This document shows, piece after piece, positions 25,130-33,005 of a DNA stretch of 49,860 nt. Positions within the stretch are counted from its first letter, which is position 1. The number at the start of each line of letters is the position of its first letter. Both the position numbers and the translations under genes were made by a program. Source of the DNA: Halomonas faecis (lineage in GTDB: Bacteria; Pseudomonadota; Gammaproteobacteria; Pseudomonadales; Halomonadaceae); the NCBI RefSeq assembly GCF_010993975.1, contig NZ_JAACZO010000014.1:1-49860 (forward strand). The letters run 5' to 3'. The notes under the pieces were generated by a model. It did not search any database, had not been told where the DNA came from, and was given only the letters and a program-made list of their open reading frames with translations.

Positions 25130-25554
25130 GCTGCGAGCTGCCTGCACTTGGCGCTTGCCCATTCGTGCGCATCGGCCCCGAACAACAGCCGCCGCGCACA
25201 CCGCGCGAGCTGTCCGCGCATCGCTGCATCGGCTTCAGGAATGCCGGCGATACCCTGTCGCCGTGGTCGTTCGAGAAGGACGGGCACGCGGAGACGGTGA
25301 AGGTGTCGCCGTCCGTCGTCGTCAACGACGGTGACGCGCTCGTGCAGGCGGCCCTTGCGGGGATGGGCCTGGCCTACATGCTTGAGGACCTTGCCGCGCC
25401 CTTCTTGGGCGACGGTCGTCTTATTGAAGTCCTGGCCGACTGGTGCCCCCGGTTTCCGGGCTATCACGCCTTTTATTCAAGCCGGCGCCAGCCGGCCCGC
25501 GCCTTCACCTTGTTTCTCGAGAGCCTGCGGCAGGAGACCAGAGAGGGCCGATGA
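25130..25554 (+). pseudogene. Truncated LysR-family regulator (effector-domain remnant)
   Basis: From about 25190 the frame reads PPRTPRELSAHRCIGFRNAG, then WSFEKDG, VNDGDALVQAALAGMGLAYM and FPGYHAFYSSRRQPARAF, the C-terminal half of a LysR effector domain. The DNA-binding domain and the first half of the effector domain are missing, and the preceding codons are frame-shifted debris. It is therefore non-functional. It lies next to the IS1380 remnant. Confidence 0.65.
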
Positions 25555-25690
25555 TAGGCAAATGGTGCATGTTTCCGGCAGGTTTCTTTTCTTAGGCTGC
25601 AGGGTCCCGGATGATCGGATCGCCTATAGAAGTTATCCTCTGATAGCAGCCAGGGAGCTTCTACAGCACTTCATCCGGGAGCAGGTTCAT

Positions 25691-26767
25691 CCCGCCTCAT
25701 TCATCAGGGTGCCGTATGAGGGGGTTGAACCAAGGGGGTGCCGGTATCGACCCACTTCAACGTCGTGCGGCCGCTGGGTAGTCGGTTGACCTATACCCGA
25801 CTTGGCTTTTGGCCGGCCTTTTTATAGCTTTTAGGAATCAATGTCGATCACCGGCACAGCCGTGGCCGTCGACCTCCATGGTGGTCGCCTTGCCTGCTGC
25901 GTGGTGGGACGTGGTGATGCCGAAGATCAGACCAGAGCCGTCAGCCGAGGTAGTCCCTTCAGCAAGGTGGGCTACCATTTGTCGGCGGCATCGCCGAGGT
26001 GCACGGTGATGCGCCGGGCGTGTACCGTCAGCGTGGCCGCGACCTTGAGCACCTGTTCGCGCATCCGCTTCAGGCTCCACCCCTGGAGCGCCTGGCTCTC
26101 CAGCAGGCGCCTCAGTTCATGCAGAACCTGGTAGGCGTAGAGGCTCAGCAGCAGGCTCACCTCGTTGCGGGCCATAACGTCCTGGACGGTGGAGGCGCCA
26201 CGATCGGTCGACGAGAGATGCACGTCCAACGCCGACTTCACCTCACCCATGTGCGCTTCGGCGCTGCCGCGCTTGCGGTAGAGCGCCAGGATCCTCTCCG
26301 GCGGCCAGTCGAACTTGCCGAGGTTGGTGACCAGGGAGAAGGCATGCAGCAGCAGATCATCGGGGTGTTCCTGCACCACCAGCACCACGCGTCGCGGCGC
26401 AGCGTGGTGGTATCGCTGAGATCGATCCAGCTCATGGCACGTTGCAACACACGGTGTGCAGCTGACTGGCCAGAGAGTGGCGGATACGCAGCGGGTGGCG
26501 CGGGTCGACCAGGTTGTCCTCCAGCGCCTCGATCACTCCGCTGTTGTCGAGGGCGTCACGCAGCAGCAGAGCACCGCTGTCGCTGGTGGTGCGATGGCCG
26601 TCGAGCTCAACGCGGATAGACCCGTTGCAGGACGGAATCCAGGGAGATACGCTTTCACCCATAGCGGATGGTCCTCTGGAATCAGGTTCTTGGCGGAACA
26701 CACTGATTTCTCTAGAGAATACCATCCGCTATCTTCGTTTTCAGGCTGCCCTCATGAATAAGCCGGG
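25691..26767 (-). mobile_element. IS1380-family insertion sequence, internally deleted
   Basis: The left end CCCGCCTCATTCATCAGGGT (25691-25710) and the right end, read on the minus strand as CCCGGCTTATTCATGAGGGC (26767-26748), are imperfect terminal inverted repeats. Between them lies a broken IS1380-type transposase on the minus strand. The element is about 1.08 kb, well short of the roughly 1.6-1.7 kb usual for the family, so it has lost internal sequence. It forms the left border of the biosynthetic island; a related remnant at 37316-37578 forms the right border in the same orientation. Confidence 0.7.
25972..26725 (-). pseudogene. IS1380-family transposase, broken
   Basis: Two frames on the minus strand belong together. 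The first (26725-26432) has the N-terminal IS1380 pattern: VELDGHRTTSDSGALLLRDA, then EDNLVDPRHPLRIRHSLASQ. The second (26388-25972) has the C-terminal one: RVVLVVQEHP, HAFSLVTNLGKFDWPPERIL, ALYRKRGSAEAHMGEVKSAL and a basic tail. The catalytic middle is missing, and the frames do not connect. Confidence 0.7.
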
Positions 26768-27072
26768 ATAAGATCAGAGATATTAAATTGGCAGTTGCAG
26801 ATTCAAAATGTGTCCGCTCTGACTTGACGAGAACATTGTCGAGTGAGTGGCTCGCATCAGTATGATGGTGGCTCGGTCTTCAGAAGATAGGAGGCGATAG
26901 CAGTGAGGCATAGCAATACCATACCGGATGGATCAGGAGTTGCACTTCATCATTGAAACCGTCCATTATATGGGTTGAATGCAGTTTCTGAGCACAATGC
27001 CGCTTCTGCATGAGTGATGGGGCTTCGTGATAGTTTGATCTGAGAAATTGAAAAACAGGAGTAATATGCCAT
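26768..27072. other. Gene-free leader of the biosynthetic island
   Basis: About 305 bp of mixed composition between the IS1380 remnant and the MetZ-like gene. No ORF of interest is seen. The promoter of the MetZ-like gene should lie in the right half, which is AT-rich (26990-27060), but no pair of boxes stands out. An AGGAG at 27057-27061 is followed first by a four-codon frame (ATG 27066) and then by the MetZ-like ATG (27073). Confidence 0.5.
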
Positions 27073-28302
27073 ATGGATGATGATAAAAAGGGAGATAAAA
27101 AGTCAGCCAAGACGTTACATCATAACACCTTGGCAGTCAGAAGCTCAGTTGAGCGGAGTCAATTTGGAGAAAATTCAGAAGCCTTGTTCCTCACTAGCGG
27201 CTATGTGCAGCCAACAGCTGAAACTTCAGCTCGGCGTTTTTCCGGGGATGAAGAAGGGTTTACATATGGACGTTATGGCAACCCAACAGTAGCAAGCTTT
27301 GAAAAGCGGCTAGCTGACCTTGAAGGTGCAGAAGCATGCATCTCAACTGCCTCAGGGATGTCTGCGATTTTAATGATGTGTTTAGGGCTTCTGAAGTCTG
27401 GAGATCATATTGTTTGCTCACAATCAATGTTCGGCTCCACTATCAAATTGATAGGAACTGATTTGGCAAAATTCGGGGTGGAGTCAACCTTTGTTCCACA
27501 AGCTGACACTGACGCATGGAGAAATGCAGTTAAGCCAAATAGCAAACTATTATTTGCTGAAACGCCAACGAATCCGCTCACCACACTATGTGATATCCAG
27601 CAACTAGCAAGCCTTGCAAGAGACGCTGGAGCATTACTTTGCGTCGATAATTGCTTTGCGACTCCTGTTCTACAGCGCCCTCTATCCTTAGGTGCTGACA
27701 TTGTGATGCACTCCGGGACTAAGTATCTTGATGGCCAAGGGCGTGTTATGGCTGGAGCGCTATGCACTAAAGAAGAAATCATTAGAAACTCTCTTACTCC
27801 CACGCTAAAAAGTTCAGGCATGACATTAGCACCCTTCAACGCATGGGTGGTTTTAAAGGGGCTGGAGACTCTCGACATCAGAATGACAGCCCAGGCAAGC
27901 AGGGCTCTATCTCTGGCAAAGTGGTTAGAAGAGCATCCGGCAGTGAAGAGAGTATATTACCCTGGGTTATCTAGCCATCCACAGCACGAGCTGGCTATGG
28001 CACAGCAAAATGGTTCTGGCGGTGCAATATTGTCATTTGAAGTGCGGGCCGAATGTGCGACGCAAGCAAGAGCGCGGGCGTTTTATGTGTTAGACATGCT
28101 AACAACTTTATCATTGTGTACAAACCTTGGGGATACGAAGACTCTTTTATCTCACCCAGCAAGCACATCACACGGACGACTAACTGAAGAGCAGCGGCAA
28201 ATGGCTGGTATAACGCAAGGGTTAATACGAGTGTCTGTGGGGTTGGAGTATTTAGAAGATATAAAAGAAGACATCAGCCGGGGGTTGGATAGCTTTACTT
28301 AG
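27073..28302 (+). CDS. MetZ-like PLP-dependent Cys/Met metabolism enzyme
   Basis: A 409-residue fold-type-I PLP enzyme of the cystathionine gamma-synthase family, closest by eye to O-succinylhomoserine sulfhydrylase (MetZ). Active-site features are TYGRYGNPT (Tyr65 and Arg67, phosphate contacts from the partner subunit), ASGMSAIL, the pyridine-binding D192 in LLCVDNCFATP, and the PLP lysine K217 in HSGTKYLDGQG. Such enzymes do gamma-replacement or gamma-elimination. In the beta-ethynylserine pathway a family member, BesB, converts a chloro-allylglycine to an alkyne. Here the gene is AT-rich and converges on a cluster with a BesC-like oxidase and ATP-grasp ligases, so a role in making or modifying a special amino acid is more likely than routine methionine synthesis. 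Confidence 0.85.
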   Translation: MDDDKKGDKKSAKTLHHNTLAVRSSVERSQFGENSEALFLTSGYVQPTAETSARRFSGDEEGFTYGRYGNPTVASFEKRLADLEGAEACISTASGMSAILMMCLGLLKSGDHIVCSQSMFGSTIKLIGTDLAKFGVESTFVPQADTDAWRNAVKPNSKLLFAETPTNPLTTLCDIQQLASLARDAGALLCVDNCFATPVLQRPLSLGADIVMHSGTKYLDGQGRVMAGALCTKEEIIRNSLTPTLKSSGMTLAPFNAWVVLKGLETLDIRMTAQASRALSLAKWLEEHPAVKRVYYPGLSSHPQHELAMAQQNGSGGAILSFEVRAECATQARARAFYVLDMLTTLSLCTNLGDTKTLLSHPASTSHGRLTEEQRQMAGITQGLIRVSVGLEYLEDIKEDISRGLDSFT

Positions 28303-28430
28303 AGTGAATGGAATATTAAGCGGAAACCGTTCGTGGACTTTGTGTCGGGGAGTATCGAGGAAGAAGGCTAGTTGTACACTTACCGAACTCTTCCTTTACT
28401 ATTTCTCATCGGCGGCTAAGATTAAATAGA

Positions 28431-28454
28431 GCGCAGGGCCAATCCGCCCTGCGC
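28431..28454. terminator. Bidirectional terminator hairpin between convergent genes
   Basis: GCGCAGGGC (28431-28439) and GCCCTGCGC (28446-28454) form a perfect 9-bp stem with a 6-base loop, midway between the convergent MetZ-like and ATP-grasp genes. The minus-strand side is followed by TCTATTTAATCTT, moderately T-rich, so it most plausibly ends the minus-strand biosynthetic operon. Confidence 0.65.
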
Positions 28455-28477
28455 AACCTTCAAACTCACGGAAAACA

Positions 28478-29662
28478 CTATGATACTTCTTGAAACAGCT
28501 CTTCAATTACCTTAACGCCTCTCAGATGAGAGTCAGAAGATATGCTTCCAGTACAGGGGTTATGCTCCTCCGCATAACTAATCGAACCCGGCCTGTCAGG
28601 ATGGATGTTGATGTTTAGGGAAACAATTTCAGGGAACTTGTCTTTCAATATCTGAAGGCTCTTCGTTGAGGTGTTGAAAGAAGCTGATGGAACTACAAAC
28701 CAACCATAGCACTTTCTTTCCTTCCGGATATTTGGCGGTCTGTATTTATCACCCAGAATGGATAATCGTACTTCTTCTTGCATCAAGTTAATACCTAGCG
28801 CTCTTTCTGTGCATTCAACAACTCCAGCGCCGCCCGCGCGATTACCAACCTCTAAAAAGACCATCCCATGTTCTCCTTGCACCCCCTCTAAATGAAAGGC
28901 ACCATTGTTTATTCCCACGGCCTTAATGCAGCGTTCGACCCAGTCAAAATACTCGTGATCATCAGCTAATTGAACTGAACCCAAAGGGTGCCCGTTAGCA
29001 AAATCCAGGCAGTTTCCCACATAATGGCTGCCTAAGAAGAATTTAATCACCCCGCCAACAACCAATCCATCAAAGTGATAGATATCACCATCCACAAACT
29101 CTTCCGCAATATAGGGCTCGTTATTGCCAATAGATGAGATTAGCTCATCATCTAAAAATAACTCCTCTCTCGTTTTCAGCATTCTCGTGTTTTCACTAGA
29201 GGCCCCTTTGGCTGGCTTTATTATAAACTTGTGGAAGTCAAAGTTATTCTCATTCAGATCTTCTCGAGATGAGATTGCAATGCTTTTGGCTATAGGGATG
29301 TTAGCTTTTTCCACGCTTCTTTTCATTTGCCTTTTGTCACGACAACGATAAACAGATTGCAAGCGCTCGTTTCCCCTCTTAGCCTCCATTGATAGCGATG
29401 ACCTTATGATTTCTGCGGCTATCAAGTTATATTCAGATAGGGCTATTACTTTGTCTGGGTTGATCTTGTTTCTTATAACCTCCCCTATAACTTCTTCAGT
29501 GTAATCCTTGCAGGGGACATATATTTTTTTATGCCTTAAGTTAGTAGGGATGTCGTTACCTTGGTTTGTTATTACATAATGCACATCATGTAGATCATGG
29601 TCTATGACTTCATGATACCGTACCTTTTGGTACGGTATCCGGTGGAGTATTATGATTGACAT
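28478..29662 (-). CDS. ATP-grasp amino-acid/peptide ligase (single domain)
   Basis: A 394-residue ATP-grasp enzyme, expected to activate a carboxylate as acyl phosphate and join it to an amine. The pre-ATP-grasp domain covers residues 1-105. The ATP-grasp fold then shows K149 in KFIIKPAKGASSEN, the E187-E188 pair in YIAEEFVDGD, H257-x-E259 in GAFHLEG and the Mg site E271-x2-N274-R275 in FLEVGNRAGG. ATG 29662 lies 10 bp after the stop of the diiron-oxidase gene; a longer frame upstream would overlap that gene by 53 bp and is rejected. It is the last gene of the operon. By analogy with BesA, which makes a gamma-glutamyl amide, it could attach one amino acid to the product, but the substrate is unknown. 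Confidence 0.8.
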   Translation of the reverse strand: MSIIILHRIPYQKVRYHEVIDHDLHDVHYVITNQGNDIPTNLRHKKIYVPCKDYTEEVIGEVIRNKINPDKVIALSEYNLIAAEIIRSSLSMEAKRGNERLQSVYRCRDKRQMKRSVEKANIPIAKSIAISSREDLNENNFDFHKFIIKPAKGASSENTRMLKTREELFLDDELISSIGNNEPYIAEEFVDGDIYHFDGLVVGGVIKFFLGSHYVGNCLDFANGHPLGSVQLADDHEYFDWVERCIKAVGINNGAFHLEGVQGEHGMVFLEVGNRAGGAGVVECTERALGINLMQEEVRLSILGDKYRPPNIRKERKCYGWFVVPSASFNTSTKSLQILKDKFPEIVSLNINIHPDRPGSISYAEEHNPCTGSISSDSHLRGVKVIEELFQEVS

Positions 29663-29672
29663 CGTTCTCAAT

Positions 29673-30476
29673 TCAGGCGATGGCATTTCCACTATCCTTA
29701 ATACCTTCTTTGATATCATCACCATTCATAAACATCATAAGTAGTTTCTTGAAATTGTCGAAATAAACAAAAACAGCTCTTTTGTCATTTTCGGTTTTAA
29801 TTAATTTCGAAAGACATTCCCACACCATCGTAGGGTGATCATGATTGATGTCTGTATAAGCGTGAGCTCTTTGGCCGATGACCATCGGCTCTGATAATAG
29901 TTTAGAGAGAATATCAACTCTATTCATTTCCATCTTCACATTAACATATTCAACCAAGTATGAGTAAGAGACAACGCCTAATGGCCCTTCATGTTCTAGA
30001 AGGTACGCGAAATATCCTACTAATAATTTTGTTTCAAGGGAAGGTTCATACTGATTGATAACTGAGATGTCTACACCGGAATTCACCAAGTCATCTAAGA
30101 ACATCTCGTCGTGAGTCATCTCGTCTGCTTCATATTCAGCCCAAATTTTTGCAGCATCGGGGCTCGTTTTAGCTATCTGAGAAATAGCCTTACTTTCTAT
30201 AACTCTTAATAAACGGATGCGGTACGCAGTTTCGAGCAACCCACGGCGGTATACATCCCAATCAAAGTCTTCGAGTTTCTCAGGGAGGTGTGCCGAAGCT
30301 ACATCTCGCTGCCACTCTTTTATTTGCTCATCAATATAAGCATCGCACTCAGCGCGGAAATCTTCAGCTTCTCGCATTGAAAGACATCCATTATCCCGCT
30401 GAATCCCAAACCCCTTACAACGTACAGGACTAATTTTATCAGCACTTTCAAGTTTGGACTTGGTTGTATAAGACAT
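29673..30476 (-). CDS. Heme-oxygenase-like diiron oxidase (BesC/SznF-like fold)
   Basis: A 267-residue all-helical protein of the HDO superfamily. Candidate iron ligands are the cluster E114, E116, E119 and H122 (WAEYEADEMTHDEMFL) and the strict HxxxDxxH motif H205, D209, H212 (RAHAYTDINHDHP), the same spacing as the H-D-H set of SznF. Family members cleave C-C bonds or N-oxygenate amino acids using O2; BesC turns 4-chlorolysine (and lysine) into allylglycine-type products. The next gene upstream encodes a 2Fe-2S ferredoxin that could supply electrons. The start is ATG 30476, or GTG 30482, which has GGAG six bases upstream; an in-frame TTG (30494) is less likely. The substrate is inferred to be an amino acid. 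Confidence 0.8.
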   Translation of the reverse strand: MSYTTKSKLESADKISPVRCKGFGIQRDNGCLSMREAEDFRAECDAYIDEQIKEWQRDVASAHLPEKLEDFDWDVYRRGLLETAYRIRLLRVIESKAISQIAKTSPDAAKIWAEYEADEMTHDEMFLDDLVNSGVDISVINQYEPSLETKLLVGYFAYLLEHEGPLGVVSYSYLVEYVNVKMEMNRVDILSKLLSEPMVIGQRAHAYTDINHDHPTMVWECLSKLIKTENDKRAVFVYFDNFKKLLMMFMNGDDIKEGIKDSGNAIA

Positions 30477-30529
30477 AGCCACTAAGGTCTCCAAGTAATG
30501 GTTTTAAAATATCCGCAACTACTAGCAAT

Positions 30530-30838
30530 CTACCTTTTCCCCCCTTTATATTGATTGCATGTTCTCACTCTCAGCGACCCATAAGCATGCGTTTGGCACG
30601 CTAGTCGAGTGTTGTCAGTATCATGGCCTAATCGCATCAAAAAATCTGATTCCTCTTTGCTTGGGGAAGAAGCATTCTCTCCCCCCTCGATTATTTGTAT
30701 CCGACAGCTCCCACAAATTCCTTGCTTACATCTAAAAGGAATTGCCCCAGGGTTGTCCACGGCAAGCCTGAGAAAGCTACTGCCATTCGGGAGTTCTAGC
30801 CTTTCACCATCGACATCAACACCAATAAAATTATCCAT
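30530..30838 (-). CDS. 2Fe-2S ferredoxin (plant/adrenodoxin type)
   Basis: A 102-residue ferredoxin with cluster cysteines C37, C42, C45 (FRCKQGICGSCRIQI) and C81 (RLACQTHAYG), the usual Cx4Cx2C plus distal Cys. It carries one electron in the cytoplasm. The start has a strong AAGGAGG. It lies between the exporter gene and the diiron-oxidase gene in one operon, so it is very probably the oxidase's reductant. No dedicated ferredoxin reductase is encoded in the cluster; a host reductase would have to serve. Confidence 0.9.
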   Translation of the reverse strand: MDNFIGVDVDGERLELPNGSSFLRLAVDNPGAIPFRCKQGICGSCRIQIIEGGENASSPSKEESDFLMRLGHDTDNTRLACQTHAYGSLRVRTCNQYKGGKR

Positions 30839-30868
30839 AAGTGCCTCCTTGTTTTCGTTAACACCTCC

Positions 30869-31783
30869 TTACTGCGATTTTATGTCTCTATATTTCCCCC
30901 TTGTGAAATATTTGAGATTGTTGACAGAAAGAAGCGCTAACCCAATGATAACTAACGCCGAACCAACAATCTCTCCTGATGAAAGAACCTCTTGGTAAAG
31001 TAACCAACCAAAAAACAACCCAGAGATCGGAACTAACAAGGAATATGGAGCCACATTTGATAACCCATACCGTGAGATTGAGTATGACCATATCCCATAT
31101 CCGAGCAAAGTTGTTGCGAATGCTTGGAAAAATATTGAAGCCCATCCTTTCATTGTTGGGAGTGAGAAGCCTGAAATGTAACCAATATATGTGGTTGTGC
31201 CTTCGCCGGATTGACTTAGAAGCATGACAGCCCCAAAAGGGATTGGAACAAAAAGGCTGGACCAGACAATAAAGCCAACCACATTATCGGGCTTGTAGGA
31301 TTTGATGATCATATTGCATATGGTCCAAAAGCCAGCAGAGAGAAATACTAAAGCCACTCCAAATGAAGAGACGGCATTTCCTTTGTTAAAGACGACCGTT
31401 GCAAAACCAAGAAAAGCAATCCCGATTCCTACTTTTTTTACCAGAGTGAATGGCTCCGCATATTTCAATAAACCTGCAATTACGGTTAGGAAAGCACTTA
31501 GTTGTAATAGAAGGGAGGCATGGCCAGCTGGCGTGCCAAGAGCGACGGACAAGTTAACAAGCCCCCACACCCCAGCCCCAAATAAAATACCGTATAGGGC
31601 TAAGACCCCTAATTTCACATTTGGTCTCTTAACAAAGAAGATCAAGGGAAATGCTGTGAAGAAAAAACGAAGCGCTGTCATTGTGGCTGGATCAATATCT
31701 TCTATCCCCCATCGGATCACAACAAAGTTAAAACCCCATAGCAAAGCGACAAGAACCACTAATAATCGTGACGTAAAATTCAT
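30869..31783 (-). CDS. EamA/DMT-family transporter
   Basis: A 304-residue membrane protein with ten predicted helices in two homologous EamA halves (first half beginning LVVLVALLWGFNFVVIRWGI, second half around SAGFWTICNMIIKSY and ending in the LGYGIWSYSISRYGLSNVAP and GSALVIIGLALLSV pattern). These are proton-linked exporters of amino acids and metabolites. The start overlaps the hydrolase stop (ATGA). In the cluster it is the obvious candidate to export the final peptide or amino acid and give self-protection. Confidence 0.88.
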   Translation of the reverse strand: MNFTSRLLVVLVALLWGFNFVVIRWGIEDIDPATMTALRFFFTAFPLIFFVKRPNVKLGVLALYGILFGAGVWGLVNLSVALGTPAGHASLLLQLSAFLTVIAGLLKYAEPFTLVKKVGIGIAFLGFATVVFNKGNAVSSFGVALVFLSAGFWTICNMIIKSYKPDNVVGFIVWSSLFVPIPFGAVMLLSQSGEGTTTYIGYISGFSLPTMKGWASIFFQAFATTLLGYGIWSYSISRYGLSNVAPYSLLVPISGLFFGWLLYQEVLSSGEIVGSALVIIGLALLSVNNLKYFTRGKYRDIKSQ

Positions 31784-32967
31784 CGAAGCGCTCCCAACAA
31801 TCTTCCAAATGTGGCATGGCCTATCCAGTGGCCATATCCCTCTCTAACCTCAAGCCTTCCCTTCTCTTCAAGCGCCATCAACTCCATCTTCATATACCTG
31901 TCAACTGGAACCATGAAATCTTGAGGGTCGACATAAATTAATGTTGGCACAACCTCCATCAATTTAGTTAGCCGTTCCGTATCTAGGACAGGCAAAGAAA
32001 AATTGAAATCTATATCAAGGAGGGTTGTGGATTGAAGGCAATCCTCCATTGCGTACTTCATTATAACGGCTTCATCGGGCATCCATACTGAATAGTTAAC
32101 TTGCTTCATAGATTCCAATGTTGCTTTATAAATGTTTCCCCCGGGGCAAAAATATTGTGATCCGACTACAAAGTTGATCAAATCCTGAGAGCCAGTTTGG
32201 CAATATTTTTCAAGCCTTGAGTCATCAAAGCCATTCAAATCGGCAATATGTTTTTCAATAGTCTTTTCTATCACCCCTATAGGGTGCGATGGATGTGAAA
32301 TAAGTTTTGACAATTGGTGCTTAAGCAAGTCGCCCACCCCAAGGGCATCACCCCTATCCACTACTTTCTTAAGCGTTGGTGAATCTGCAAGTGTTTTTCT
32401 TAGTAGTTTTGTCCTGTGGAAGAGCTTTTGTCTTCTGTGGAGCACAAATGATCCGGGGTCGTCTATGCCAAGAAAAGGACTTCCTAAAGCTAAGTACTTT
32501 GGGGTAAAGTATTCCGCTAGCTGATCGTCGAGTAAGCATAGAAGAGCCTGAGTACCAAAGCTTTGCGCAAAAACGCCATAGTCATACTTATACAAATACT
32601 GTTCTATGACCTCTTTGTATACCTTAGAGTAGGCAGCTGGGCTATGGCTATCAATTATTTTTCTAATGCTTTTTTTCTCGCCCCCCTCTTCTTTGCTCAT
32701 TTCTTTGAAGCGCGTAAGGGTTAGTTCTTCTTTTTGGTCTATTAAAATGATGTTAGTGTACCTAAGGAGGTTTTCTAGTGAACGAAATCCCCCGTAAATA
32801 GTGTCAAGAATGTATGGGTCACAGCTAAGGTTTGGCCCCCCATGCAGATATAGCATGTACTTATCACTAGGAGCAGAGCTGCTAATTAGTTCATAACCTT
32901 TTTTGCCGCATATTTCAAAATTGTATATGTCTACATTAAGCCCGGTCTTAGACGTAAAATTATCCAT
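31780..32967 (-). CDS. Alpha/beta-hydrolase, prolyl-iminopeptidase-like
   Basis: A 395-residue alpha/beta-hydrolase. The oxyanion motif YLHGGP (near residue 43) is that of prolyl aminopeptidases. The nucleophile elbow is FAQSFGT with Ser near 136, the acid is the Asp in YVDPQDFMVP near 350, and the His is in EGYGHWIGHAT near 380. An insertion between strands forms a long helical cap. No signal peptide is seen, so it acts in the cytoplasm. Within the cluster it could trim or release an aminoacyl group, hydrolyse imported product, or even catalyse acyl transfer. GAGG precedes the tandem GTG-ATG starts. Function inferred. Confidence 0.75.
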   Translation of the reverse strand: MDNFTSKTGLNVDIYNFEICGKKGYELISSSAPSDKYMLYLHGGPNLSCDPYILDTIYGGFRSLENLLRYTNIILIDQKEELTLTRFKEMSKEEGGEKKSIRKIIDSHSPAAYSKVYKEVIEQYLYKYDYGVFAQSFGTQALLCLLDDQLAEYFTPKYLALGSPFLGIDDPGSFVLHRRQKLFHRTKLLRKTLADSPTLKKVVDRGDALGVGDLLKHQLSKLISHPSHPIGVIEKTIEKHIADLNGFDDSRLEKYCQTGSQDLINFVVGSQYFCPGGNIYKATLESMKQVNYSVWMPDEAVIMKYAMEDCLQSTTLLDIDFNFSLPVLDTERLTKLMEVVPTLIYVDPQDFMVPVDRYMKMELMALEEKGRLEVREGYGHWIGHATFGRLLGALR

Positions 32968-33005
32968 CACTTTTATACCTCGTCAGCAAAGCTGTTGGCT
33001 CAGGC

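Noticed and set aside
25805..25830. Possible further copy of the GCTTTTGGCC repeat
   Set aside because: The match is limited to CTTTTGGCCGG and lies in the IS1380 remnant; more likely chance.
28478..29725. Longer start (29725) for the single ATP-grasp ligase
   Set aside because: It would overlap the diiron-oxidase gene by 53 bp and add residues with no ATP-grasp pattern; ATG 29662 begins the expected first beta-strand.
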